From Dermatemys mawii (Eukaryota > Chordata > Testudines > Dermatemydidae), in assembly GCA_007922305.1 (NCBI GenBank), contig ML677374.1:6681619-6745618 (forward strand): DNA of 64,000 nt. Direction: 5' to 3'. The translations under genes and the position numbers were made by a program. The notes below the pieces were generated by a model. It was not told where the DNA came from. It worked only from the letters and a program-made list of their open reading frames with translations, and made no database searches. Shown one piece after another: positions 48,180 through 58,687 of this stretch. The stretch's first letter is position 1. Every line of letters starts with the position of its first letter.

Positions 48180-48576
48180 TACTGAAGTTCAAAAATGGGC
48201 ATGTTTAGTCTTGAGGAAAAAACACTGAGGGTGACCTGACAACAGTCTTCAAATATGTTAAGAGCTGCTATAGAGAGGACAGTGATCAATTGTTCTCCAT
48301 GGTCACCGCACATAGGACAAGTAGTAATGGACTTAATCTGCACCAAGGGAGATTTAGGTTAGATATTAAGAAAAACTTTCTAACTATAAGGGTAGTTAAG
48401 CTCTGCAATAGGCCCCCAACAGAGGTGGTAGAGTCCCCATCATTGAAAGCTTTTAAAAACGAGCTGGACAAACACCTGTCAGGGGTTGTCCCGGGTGGTT
48501 CACCTGTTCCTGCCATGGGGCACTGGGCTTGACTTGATAATTTCTCAAGGTCCCTTCCAGCACTACATTCTATGAT
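48180..48576 (+). mobile_element. CR1 LINE 3' end
   Basis: The C-terminus of CR1 ORF2 is readable: GRFRLDIKKNF, RVVKLCN and EVVESPSLKAFKNELDK, followed by the 3' UTR 'ggtcccttccagcactacattctatgat'. The element is 5'-truncated, as most CR1 copies are, and carries no start or catalytic part. Confidence 0.85.
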
Positions 48577-49071
48577 GCTTTGCCTCAGTTTCCACATCTG
48601 TAAAACAGTGATGCTTCAAGATCCTCATATGAAAGGGACGGAAAACTACTCCTATTAGTTTTAATTAATTTAGAAAGGTAGCGTCAGGCCATGACTTTTG
48701 TGTTTCTTTGTTTGAACTGGCAAATCTCTCAACTTGATTGCATATCAAATGCCCTCTAAAAACAGTATCAAAGCAAACAAATTATGAAAGAGGAGCTCAA
48801 GGTTGGGTAACTATTGCATTAAGGCTCTTTGTTGCCAGTTTATGGCATAGGAATGATAGGCAGGAGTGGATACACGTTTGATTTTTGTCTCTCTTGCCAT
48901 CTTTCCAGGGCTTCTCGCCACATTAATGGGTAAGCACCCTCAGTTTCCTCAGGACTAACAATTTATGAAGTTTGAGGGCCATGTTTTACTGAAAACCATT
49001 TGTGCTGCTAGATTATTAGGGCTGTCTGTCTTTGGAAAGGTAATTTCATCCAGATTTGCATTAAGATTTTA

Positions 49072-50469
49072 AGAATCAGAGGAGTAGCCGTGTTAGTCTG
49101 GAACTGCAGAAGTGACAAAGAGTCCTGTGGCACTTAAAGACTAACTAAAATTTTAGAGCCTAAGCTTTCGTGGGCTAATACCCACTTCGTCAGATGCATG
49201 CAGTGGAAGTATCCAGGGGCAGGTATAAATAGGTAGGCAAGAACTAGGTGGAAGATAACAAGGTTAGTCCAATGAGGCTGAACCAGCTTGTTATCTCTAA
49301 TCAGGGAGGGTGAGATGTTCCTCTAGCAGCTGAACTGGAGGTGTGAATAGCGAGAGAAGAATATCTTGAGCACACCACACTATCCATTGTCTACAGCCAA
49401 GCACTGAGGTACAATCGTATTTGCTCCAACCCCTCAGACAGAGACCAACACCTACAAGATCTCCACCAAGCTTTCTCAAAACTACAATACCCGCACCAGG
49501 AAATAAGGACACAGATCAACAGAGCCAGACGTGTACCCAGAAGCCTGCTGCTGCAAGACAAGCCCAAGAAAGAAAACAACAGAACACCACTGGCCATCAC
49601 CTACAGTCCTCAGTTAAAACCTCTCCAACACATCATCAGTGATCTACAACCCATCCTGGACAACAATCCCTCACTTTCACAGGCCTTGGGAGGCAGGCCA
49701 GTCCTGGCCTACAGACAAACTGCCAACCTCAAGCATATTCTCACCAGCAACAGCACACCACGCCATAATAACTCTAACTCAGGAACCAATCCGCGCAACA
49801 AACCTCAGTGCCAACTCTGCCCACACATCTACACCAGCAACACCATCACAGGACCAAACCGGATCAGCCACAACATCACTGGTTCATTCACCTGCACATC
49901 TACCAATGTAATATACGCCATTATGTGCCAGCAATGTCCCTCTGCTATGTACATCGACCAAACTGGACAGTCCCTACGAGAAAGGATAAATGGACACAAA
50001 TCAGATATCAGGAATAGCAATATACAAAAACCTGTAGGAGAACACTTCAACCTCGCTGGACATACCATAAAAGATTTAAAGGTCAGCATTTTGCAGCAAA
50101 AAAACCTCAAGTCCAGACTGCAAAGAGAGATTGCAGAGCTGCAATTCATTTGCAAATTTGATACAATCAGTCAAGGATTGAACAAAGATTACGAGTGGCT
50201 AGCTAACTACAAAAGCAGCTTCTCTTCTCTCGCTATTCACACCTCCAGTTCAGCTGCTAGAGGAACACCTCACCCTCCCTGATTAGAGATAACAAGCTGG
50301 TTCAGCCTTATTGGACTAACCCTGTTATCTCCAACCTGGTTCTCGCCTACCTATTTATACCTGCCCCTGGATACTTCCACTGCATGCATCCGACGAAGTG
50401 GGTATTAGCCCACGAAAGCTTATGCTCTAAAATTTTAGTTACTCTTTAAGGTGGAACAGGACTCTTTGT
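49072..50469 (+). mobile_element. Penelope-like retroelement, 1.4 kb, inverted terminal arms
   Basis: The insertion is bounded by 13-bp duplicates CATTAAGATTTTA (49059-49071 and 50470-50482). Two arms of about 246 bp (49115-49360 and 50223-50469) are inverted copies of each other, roughly 90% alike by eye. Between them lies the C-terminal part of a Penelope-type reverse transcriptase with a GIY-YIG endonuclease. Most of the reverse transcriptase domain is missing, so the copy cannot move by itself. Long inverted rather than direct ends rule out an ordinary LTR retrotransposon. Confidence 0.88.
49347..50282 (+). pseudogene. Penelope RT C-terminus plus GIY-YIG endonuclease, N-truncated
   Basis: One frame is open from the stop before 49347 to the TGA at 50280-50282, about 311 codons without an initiating ATG. 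It begins with the RT thumb motif YSQALRYNRICS (from 49392), continues with INRARR and RPVLAYRQTANLKHILTS, a Cys pair in KPQCQLCPH, and the GIY-YIG domain: VIYAIMCQQC (49908 on), YIDQTGQSLRERINGH and GEHFN. The usual Gly of YIG is Asp here. Palm and finger domains of the reverse transcriptase are absent. The frame is surprisingly intact for a dead copy, which suggests a fairly recent insertion. Confidence 0.85.
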
Positions 50470-50559
50470 CATTAAGATTTTAGAACTTGCTTGTGATTTC
50501 ACTGCCTCTTGGCTAAGAAACTCAGAGGGCTTAGCAGAAACCTTAATAAAATCTTTGAA

Positions 50560-50915
50560 TATGTCTGTAGGTAGGTATTACCATTGCCATTTTGTAGATG
50601 AGAAAAATGACATTTAATATTTTCAGAAAAAACCATTAATTTCAAGTACCTAACTTGATGGCCACGAGGCCTGATTTTGTCTGATTTTCACCATGTACCC
50701 ATGACTACAACCAAAGTCAACAGAAACAGCGGATTCTCAGCATCTCTGGAAAAATCAGGCCCTGGCTATTCTTCATCTTGGAACCCCAAAATGAGAGAAC
50801 ACTCTTGACTATTTTGGCCAAGGTTACACAGCAAATTGGTGACACAACTAAGCACAGAACCTAAAAGTCCAGAACCCCAGTTCCATGCTCTGCTCACTAG
50901 ATCACACAGCTTCCC
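50560..50915 (-). repeat. MIR-type SINE, split by a fold-back insertion
   Basis: The left part 'ttaccattgccattttgtagatgag' and right part 'ggccaaggttacacagcaaat', 'gacacaactaagcacagaacc' and 'tgctctgctcactagatcacac' are adjacent in MIR. Roughly 200 bp between them (about 50615-50815) includes the fold-back unit at 50668-50763. Confidence 0.6.
50668..50763. repeat. Fold-back unit of the GGCCTGAT family (copy e)
   Basis: Left end GGCCTGATTTTGTCTGATTT, right end AAAAATCAGGCC; the outer 11-12 bases are exact inverted copies. The middle has 'accaaagtcaacagaaac'. Confidence 0.65.
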
Positions 50916-52675
50916 AGGATGGGTACGTCAGAGATATACATTAAATTTGTGTCCAGGGGACCGAAACAGAATCAGTGCCCTATTGTGTTGCTGTTACACA
51001 AGCACATAGCAAGAAAGAGTCCCTGTCACAAAGAGTTTGCTGCCATTCTCTGTTCAGAGCCTGCATCCTGAAAGGCGAGCTGGGCAGTACAGCTGAGAAA
51101 ATCTTCGTAGAACTCCCCCCACGGTACGAGAACAGGCACAAAATGCTGAAAGCATCAATGAGGCAGACGCATATGTGCATTACAAGCACCACCGTCAACT
51201 CATACAAACAGCTGTAGGTCAGCAACAAAATGCAACATTTCTAGGGCAGGTATCATTCTGGAGACCCTATAAAGAGCCAACTGACTCCCTTCCCTGAGGA
51301 AACATTCATGTCAGGTGGGGACACCTACAGACACCATCATCACATCCATCTTATTTGAGCCATATCAGGGGAGATGAAGTAGCCTTGCTTGTAAGGGTGA
51401 GGCTAAGATCCCCTTGAACTGCAAGCAGTAGCCACATTAAATATAATCCTGCTAGATTGCTGCTTCTATTACTCAGAATGAAATGTTTCTCCCAGTGGCA
51501 GTAAACACATTATTACAAACTATACAGAGTACTAGCATGGCACTCTCTCATTCAGGGACAATCATTTCCTTGGAGATATACAAAGCATTCGGACTACAAG
51601 CACCAAAAACATAAAACTCCACCTGACAGCAACTGTGCAAACAATGATTTCAAGCACAATGGAGGGAGATTAAAAGAAAGCCAAGAGGAGCCTTAACTAC
51701 TCCATCCAAAAAGTCAAACATGTCTGACTGTGGAGTCATGACCAATGGGCAACTGAAACTTGTTGGAGTTTGGAGAAAAAGAGAGGCCAAAGAAAGCCCA
51801 CCATTATTACTGAGAATATACAAAACTGTCAAAGCATCTAGGGGATTTAAAAACATCACTTCTATTCACATTACTGGAAGATCTGTTTCTAACTCCTCCA
51901 GAGTGCTTTGAAAATCTCAGCCAAAGACACCAAGACCTGCCAAGAGTCGTTAACATGCAGTGCATTTTGTAACAACACACTGGCAGATGTGCTCACTGCT
52001 GCTGAAACACTCAGACCAGCTTAGAAAGGAAAGCGCACGCCCCACCTTTGAAAGCCATCACAACATAGCCCCAAATACTATAGCTGGATTTTGAAAAAAA
52101 GGCGGGAGTGGGTAATGTTGTGGTCAAAAGGTACCGTTGGTAGCTATGCAAGGAAAGCTATGGGTACTCAAATCTAGAGAGTCAGGACATAGCCAGTCAC
52201 TGCAGGAATACTTCCTCACACTACAACCGTCCTAGTGCACAGAAACGCAGGACTGGCCATGTGCATTATTCCCTTCCTCTGAAATATGGCTAGTCACTAG
52301 ACCACCACTAGAGCCAGATACCAGACTTGATAGATCCAGTATAGCATCTCCTCTGTTACCGTCATCAGACATAATCCATGTCCTGGGAGACTCCCGACTT
52401 CAGTACATCATGGAACTTTATCAGTCTTGCTCATTCACCCCAAGTATTGCCCCTCAAAAGCCTTACCAAAGAGCGAGAAAATGAGGTCCTTCCTCCAACA
52501 GCAGCAAGATACAGGGTCCTTGCCCCATACTCCTTGTGCTCCAGCTCACATTTCAGTTGAGCTGGGTAAGAAGGAAGCCTACAATATTGTAACTAGACAA
52601 AGTCTTTCTAGGACTAAAACGAACAAGGTGAGAAAAGCTCACAGACTGGATTTGATTAGAAGGGTTTTTACATAC

Positions 52676-52928
52676 CTTATATGACTAGCCAGGCCATCTT
52701 GAACACTAGACAGTCCCGGGTCTGAAAGGGAATCGGAACAGATGGACACAGGAGACAGAGACCTCTCTTTCTCCTCAAGCAGATCAAGCTTCACCAAGGA
52801 GCTCGTCTCATCCTCCGAGTTATCCTCAGACACAGAGCCAAGGATGAAATGGGAGTGCACGTCTGGCTCCAGGGGTTTAGTGGTAGGGGAGGACTCCTCC
52901 ATAGTGACTCCGAAGTGGGCCCTTAGCA
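52676..52928 (-). CDS. ACACA: ACACA coding exon 1 (main start, residues 1-76)
   Basis: The acceptor TTTTAG precedes base 52928 and the donor AAG/GTATGT follows 52676. The main ATG is at 52902-52900 and starts METEESS-like sequence that reads M-E-E-S-S-P; 227 coding bases give 75 codons plus two bases of Arg76. Ser23, Ser25 and Ser29 in the acidic GSVSEDNSEDE motif keep human numbering. The 26 bases ahead of the ATG are open in the same frame and encode LRAHFGVT, which matches the human long isoform. This segment is the regulatory N-terminal tail before the biotin carboxylase domain. It is separated from the next common exon by a 15.4-kb intron. Confidence 0.96.
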
Positions 52929-53279
52929 CTAAAAGAGACAAAAGCAAGAGCAGAAGTTAGTATTAGCTCCTAGGGGAAACAAGAAAGCCTTCAAAAGCAT
53001 GCAAAAGCAGGGTTCATTTATAGTCAGACACACACTGTTGAAATACCATGTCTGACATTGGGTAAGAGACCACGATCCAGACTAGTCACTTGTGTTATTT
53101 CAGTGGTTTTTCTGTTTGTACAAGTATCAATGCAACTGATCATTCTAATCTATTGCAAAAGCTGCTGGCTTAGAGGAAGCTACAGGAAAGACAAACAATC
53201 CTTAAGCAGGCACAACTTTTGTTAAAAAATTCATAGCTAGAAAACTAATACGGAGACATTTATCATTATTTAACTTTTA

Positions 53280-53420
53280 TATTCTGGTGGCGCCTAAAGG
53301 CCAACCAGGTTGGGGCCCACTGCGCTAAGACACTGCACAAACATAAAATATTTGGCAAAGAGCTTACAATCTAAAATACAATACACAGCTGGGGGATGGG
53401 ACAAACAAGCAGACTGGGGT
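53280..53420 (-). repeat. Conserved SINE/LINE 3'-tail fragment
   Basis: 'ggtggcgcctaaaggccaaccaggttggggcccactgcgctaagacactgcacaaacat' in pieces, then 'aaagagcttacaatctaaa' match the recurring tail also seen near 7.4, 40.5 and 60.1 kb. Confidence 0.5.
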
Positions 53421-55194
53421 GTGATGAGAAAAATCTGACATCCACTGGCAGTCTTTTACTTGGGACCAAACAGAGGGCCAACTCAAGGAGAAAAGGTTGG
53501 CTGCTTTACAAAATATAATACAAATGTTTGGTACTGTGGTTGTTTTTCAAAAATCAATTGTTTGATTTTTTTAAAGTAGCAGCTAGATTTAATCCTTCCT
53601 CTGCAGCACTTGTAGCATTTTGCTAGTGCCAGAGAAACAACACGATATTGACTAGTTTCCAAAAGTGAAACTTTCTAATCTGTCATCATTACCCAAGCTA
53701 AGTGAAATACAAAGAGGAAACAAACAGCAAAAACAGTGTAAAGTAAATTAGACTGAGAAGTTTAACAATGGTGATAGTCTCAAGCACAGCACAGAGATTA
53801 CTTAACATCACAGCATCCCTTGAAAGAGGTCACTTCTGCTGTGAAAAGCTGATGCAAGATTAGTACTAAGTAACTGGTGTTTGCAATACATGAACTACAA
53901 CACATAGGTATAAAAAAATTGCAAACACTTCTTTGTTTTTCCCTATGATGCAACATATACTTACCAATAAGAGAGAGGAACAATAGCAAGTACTTTAGTT
54001 CAGTCTTACATGATTTAGATGTGAAGGGCTTGTATAAGGGAACTGGAAAGTATTAAAATGGTACGTACTGATATGAAATAATCATCAATAAAATTTTACA
54101 ACAGCGAGAAGCTTATTCTGCAAATTGGGAATCTCAGGCTTTGAAGATTTTGATCAATATACTATCAAAAAGCCGGAAGTTTTCAGGCTGGGTATAGAAT
54201 TATGGCTTGATAGCGGAGAGACTTCAGGATTCATTTCATACATTACAGAAAAAAAAATATATGCATTATGGGCTCCCTGAAAGTCCCAGGCACAGGATGA
54301 GCAAGAGCAATTCGAGCTTTCCCTATGCACTCCCCTGACAAGGTGCCTCAACCTGACCCAGGTTCAAGGGGAGACATCCATCTCCAGGGCCCACTCAGCC
54401 CTGAATTTCACCTGGCTTTCTCGGATGGCTCATCTGCACATTAGGGATACTGCCTCTACTGCAGAGGGTGGTACAAGCTCTTCAGATGAAAGACACAGAA
54501 TATGTGCAAAGTTTTATCTCATTTATGTACAATCTTCAAATAGAGGAGTATTTGCTCCTTCAAGGCCAGGAACATTACTGTGTCTGTGACAGGGCAGAGG
54601 AACAGTGGCGTGCAGGCAAGAGGCTTGAACCCTGTAATCTGCCAAGTTCCTTGAACTTTCACTAAAGTAACGCAAACTGTGAATGTGCAAGTGCCCTACA
54701 AGACTGGGCCTAGGGGACAAGGGTGATACCCCTTTAAGAAAGTGTATGCACTGGAAGAAAGGCCTTCAGAAAAATCACTGTTGAACCTGCATAAAGTTTT
54801 TTTTAAAAAAAACAACAAACCCACAGAGAAGTGGTAACCATAGTCAGTTCCTAACCAGCCGGGGACCACACAAGAAACTTGCCAGGATTTCATCAAGAAT
54901 AAAATGGAGCAGATTGAAGCTGGCCTCATACAGGGGTTCATCCTTGGAGCAACAGGTCGTAGCAGGCATGACTGCGTTTTGTCATGATCAGTCACCATGA
55001 ACCCATACTTTCTCCACAGCATGAATCGCCTGAATACATCTCTCCTAATCAATTCAACATCCCCGCAGGAGCCTTGGGCATTGGTGGCACATTGGTCTCT
55101 CCTGATCTCTGCCTGTGGCACACAGCAGTTCCGTCTGAGGACTGAAATGACTAAAGTCATTGGGCTCCATAAGAGGGATCTGGGGTGAAGTCTG

Positions 55195-55262
55195 ATTGTT
55201 TGTAATCTTCAGGAGGGCAAACTATATAATCTAATGGTCCCTTCTGGCCTTACACTCTGTGA
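55195..55262 (+). repeat. SINE/CR1-like 3' tail
   Basis: 'ataatctaatggtcccttctggccttacactctgtga' (in pieces) is the tail shared by turtle tRNA-SINEs and their CR1-type partner LINE; it is seen reversed at 57855. Confidence 0.55.
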
Positions 55263-55379
55263 CTGAGAGAGGACCAGCTTGGGCAATTCTGCACACTGAT
55301 TCCCCAGCTATACGGCCTCAGACAACTAGATTGGGATATAGCATTTAAAATGTTCGTTTACCTTCTATATAAGTGCAAT

Positions 55380-55470
55380 GCTGACAGACTCCAGTCAGCA
55401 GCACCTGGGATCAAACCTCGGACCTCTGGAGCTTAACGCATGAGCTAAAAGACACCTCTCTCTCAGTCAA
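55380..55470 (-). repeat. tRNA-derived SINE head
   Basis: On the minus strand 'ttttagctcatgcgttaagc' (A box) and 'gaggtttgatcccaggtgc' (B box) are correctly spaced. No tRNA 3' half follows, so this is a SINE and not a tRNA gene. Confidence 0.6.
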
Positions 55471-55682
55471 GGTTGTTGCAGTCTCATCAAATTCTAGCTG
55501 GTCTAGCTGCCATTAGAAGGGGACAGACAGCCACACCAAGCAGGCCTGTTAAGCAATGGGCAAAACCCACAATCATTGAAGGAAAATCACTTACAATTTC
55601 ATAACTGATTCAATAATATGAAATCAGCATACAGACACATATTGAAACACTATCAGACTAGGGACTGTTAACAATAACTAAC

Positions 55683-55729
55683 CTCTTGTAATCGCTGCAA
55701 TGTGAGCAGCTATCCACCTCCAAAACGAA
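55683..55729 (-). other. ACACA: ACACA optional 47-bp exon (human exon 4 equivalent)
   Basis: On the minus strand a TTTTCCAG acceptor precedes 47 bases ending at a GAG/GTTAGT donor. Human ACACA leader transcripts include or skip a 47-bp exon 4 at this place. Read in the frame of the main start exon it encodes SFWRWIAAHIAAITR and joins through a split codon to VLRAHFGVT just before the main ATG. Human isoform 1 has a recognisably similar SFW.WI...R stretch in its N-terminal extension. I did not find the more upstream exon that would supply a start codon for the extended form. Confidence 0.8.
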
Positions 55730-55799
55730 CTGGAAAAGAAGAGACAAACACCAATAAATACAGAATAATACTTTTGATGTACAGCTCCTGTAATCTCCA

Positions 55800-55985
55800 A
55801 ACTCTGTCAATTAATCACCGCAACACCCTTGTGAGACAGGTATGCTACTCAACATATGGAGAGTGAAGGAGAGGCACAGGGAAGATTAAATGACTTGCCC
55901 GAGGTCATACAGTGAGCCAAGAACGGAATCCAGAATTCCTAACTCAGTCCCATGTTGTATTAACTCTAGTCTATGCTTCCTCCTA
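55800..55985 (-). repeat. MIR-type SINE fragment
   Basis: Reverse MIR phrases 'cttgtgagacaggtatgcta', 'gagaggcacagggaagattaaatgacttgcccgaggtcatacagtgagccaag' in pieces, and 'atccagaattcctaactcagtc'. Confidence 0.65.
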
Positions 55986-56701
55986 TTGGTCACTCACAAG
56001 ACAATACCTGGTAGCTTTGTGAGCAATCTGCTAACACACAACATCTAAAGATTCTTTCATTCAACCTGTATTTTTTTGTTACTGCAAGATAGAGGGGGAA
56101 AGGCCACTTGATTTTTTCCCCGGTGTTTTTAAAAAACCCTGAGTTTAGTGCTGTCAAGTGAAGGAGTAAAAGCCCTCACGTGCAGGCAGGTATGTTGGGA
56201 GCTTCTCCCACGCAGCTGTGCCAGTATGTCTCAAGCCTGTTTAACGAAACCTCCTCCTGTTACAGCCTGAAGGCTTTTCACACAATCCTCCCACGGCACC
56301 TCCATCCTGTCCTGCAGCCGCAAATCCTAGTCTGGCCCTGGCTCTCCTACAGAGCAGAGCCAAAGCACATCAGCTCTCTCCTGCGGCATTCACCTGAGCA
56401 GAAGCTGCTGATTGTGCTTAATTGTGCCCAACTCTGGAAATGAAAGGGACAAACAGGGACTATGAGGAGATCCACCAAACTCATTTTCAATTGCAGTTTA
56501 AGACAAACAACAAAAAGCTAGTGTGACTCAGGAAAAATACTCCCATCCATCCACAGGATCTAGTGCTGAACAGGCTTGAAAGTCATTCTATGCCACACAC
56601 ACACATAGTTCTGACTGGAGAACCAGATATCTCCTTGTACAAGAAAGGTGACCTTTTACTAACCCCTTGTAACTCAAAAGCCTGCACTTTCAAATACAAA
56701 A

Positions 56702-56720
56702 TAAAAAAAAAAAAAAAAAA
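56702..56720. repeat. Poly-A run
   Basis: About 18 A bases after 'caaaataaa'; low-complexity. It may be the tail of an unrecognised retroposon. Confidence 0.6.
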
Positions 56721-57849
56721 GAGGCCATTAAGTTTCAGCTAAGATTGAAAATGCAAATCAGTAACTTCAAAGAAAACTGCTGTAGTTTAAACAAAAAAGC
56801 AACTTGGGGAGCCAGGATATTCAAACTGAAGGTTACAGTTAAAAAAAAAATTGGAAGTATGGAAATACACAGATCAGCTGGGTTTGTGATGTGGGGGTCA
56901 GAAATAAGGGCACCCAAGCATTCAAAAAGCCTTGTCTGCATTGCAATTACAGCCACATTAGGAAAACTACAAGAATGAGGCAGAGTTCCCTTAACATGAA
57001 CAATCTGGTCTGGTCTACACAAGCAAAACTAACTCACATTGTAACATGAATAGGACACAATCATGTTACAACTGGACATTTTTAACATAGTTAAAATTGT
57101 AGTGAAGGCAAGACAATGCAATCCTAAAACACCACAGTTTCTTTTCATCTGTGGCTGAAAATCAAGAATGCATCTGACTGGCTTATTCAATCTTACTGTG
57201 GTTGTGCCTGAGTATATTATTTAGATCAAACTGCACCTGCGTTGACAACACAACTCCTGGTTTCATTCTGGCCATATGCAGCCCATAAGAAAAACAACCT
57301 GATGAATACTTCACCACTTTGTAATTATAAAGACTGTGTTTAAACAGTTTTGGGATTATAAGAACTATGTCAATGTACCTGGTTTGGGAGATGGGGGGCA
57401 GAGCTATTATAAAACCTGCAGCTATCTGCCCAGGGCAAAGATTAAACTGTGAAAACTCCTGCAAACTGAGCCACATGGGCAGATCCCTGTTCTCTCAATA
57501 GGTCTTGGCGTACAAGAAGGGGTCTGTCCCTGCAGTTTTGTTTTAGAATCAGGGTTTAAATTTATTAGCCCAAACTCTCCTAAACTAGACAAAGGCACCT
57601 TTTACAGCCAACAAATCAAGGCCAAAGCCCACACTAGGAGACCTTCCGGGAGTGGGGAGGGAGTGGGATGGGATGGGGACACCTTGTTTTTAAGACTCAT
57701 CTCTCAAAAATGTCTTGTTCAATTTGCATCAAATTTGCCAAATCACACATGGAAAATTTCAGCTGTATTGATCTTAGAAGCACAGTTAGTGTAGTGGGGG
57801 AAAATAATGTAGGTTATGACAAAAACAGCCAAGAAAAGAGAAGCTACTT

Positions 57850-58005
57850 GTAAGGTCAGAAAGGACTATTATGATCATCTAGTCTGACCTCCTGCACAAC
57901 ACAAGCCACAACCCGAACCCTAAATGGCCCCCTCAAGGATTGAACTCACAACCCTGGATTTAACAGGCCAATGCTCAAACCACTGAGCAATCCCTCCCCT
58001 CTCAA
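57850..58005 (-). mobile_element. tRNA-derived SINE with CR1-like tail (turtle Cry-like)
   Basis: Read on the minus strand: head 'gctcagtggtttgagcattggcctg' with an A box, 'agggttgtgagttcaatcc' with a B box, a short body 'gggggccatttagggttcgg', and the tail 'ggtcagactagatgatcataatagtcctttctgacctta'. Head, body and tail are complete. The tail matches that at 55.2 kb. A tRNA head joined to a CR1-type tail is the design of the Cry SINEs described from turtles; the family name is inference. Confidence 0.75.
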
Positions 58006-58029
58006 ATACTTAGCAATTTATACAGCCTC

Positions 58030-58215
58030 TTTCATCTTAGGAGAGAAAGAAATTTATAAGCATTAATATTGCTTTGGAACACCATCATTAGGCAAAATAT
58101 GATCTCTTTTTTACAGATGAGAAATCTGAGGCACAGAGAGGATACATGACTTGCCCAGCAAAACAATGACAACCCACAAAACTCCTCATCCATGCTCAAA
58201 CCACTTGACCATTCT
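58030..58215 (-). repeat. MIR-type SINE fragment
   Basis: Reverse MIR phrases 'ttttttacagatgagaaatctgaggcacagagaggatacatgacttgcccag' in pieces and 'ccatgctcaaaccacttgaccattct'. It starts 25 bp after the tRNA-SINE above. Confidence 0.6.
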
Positions 58216-58615
58216 TCCTCTTGGTGCATCTCTACTCAAAAACATCTATCAGTGCAACTCAATCCTTTTCGATAGGCCATGTAATCTATAGTCAAAGCCA
58301 CAAACGTTCTTTGTTTAGATTTCCACGAACAGTTACTGGGCAGCTGGTAATTAGCGACCCACTTCCTACTTGTTCAAAATATGCTGAAACTCTCTTTTTT
58401 TTAAAAAAAGTGGATTGCAGCTTTGCTTTTTATTCAAATGAAATAAAGAGCTTTCCAAAGAGCTCCTAATAGAAGCCAGTTGGTTTTCATACTGTGAGGA
58501 CAGGATTCTAAAATCCCATGAAAACCTGGCCTGGTGTACGGTTTTCTTGACAATTTAACTGCCCAATTTTAAAAGACACAATATCTTTGTGTGCTTGCAC
58601 TGAACAGCTGGGTAA

Positions 58616-58687
58616 GGGCCTGATCTGCCACCACTAAAGTCAACTGGGTGTTTTGCAATGGACTTCAATGGGGGCTGGATTGGGCCC
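58616..58687. repeat. Fold-back unit of the GGCCTGAT family (copy f)
   Basis: Ends GGGCCTGATCTGCC and, reversed, GGGCCCAATCCAGC. The middle has 'aaagtcaactgggtg' and 'tggacttcaatggg'. The cleanest short copy in the window. Confidence 0.6.

Larger units (their letters stand above)
42307..52675 (-). other. ACACA: ACACA intron upstream of exon 5A (promoter III side)
   Basis: 10.4 kb between the main start exon and exon 5A. The unresolved promoter and 5' part of exon 5A begin at the left edge. It carries MIR-like SINEs (43.1, 47.7, 50.6-50.9 kb), a hAT-like element (44.7 kb), a TA-flanked MITE (46.5 kb), a CR1 3' end (48.2 kb), a Penelope-like element (49.1-50.5 kb) and several fold-back units. 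The stretch 51.2-52.6 kb shows nothing recognisable. Confidence 0.7.
52929..55682 (-). other. ACACA: ACACA intron between the 47-bp exon and the main start exon
   Basis: 2.75 kb. Holds a SINE tail (53.3 kb) and tRNA-SINE-related pieces at 55.2-55.5 kb. No exon seen. Confidence 0.65.

Noticed and set aside
49072..50469. LTR retrotransposon or solo-LTR pair
   Set aside because: The long terminal arms are inverted, not direct, and the frame encodes a Penelope-type C-terminus with GIY-YIG; there is no gag, protease or integrase.
6181..52928. Assignment to ACACB (mitochondrial ACC2)
   Set aside because: The start exon, the 5A-type alternative exon, the 47-bp leader exon and the residue numbering (Ser80, Arg441, Lys786) are those of ACACA.
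55380..55470. tRNA gene on the minus strand
   Set aside because: A and B boxes are present but no acceptor or anticodon stem can be completed; it is a SINE head. The same holds for 18190-18262 and 57850-58005.
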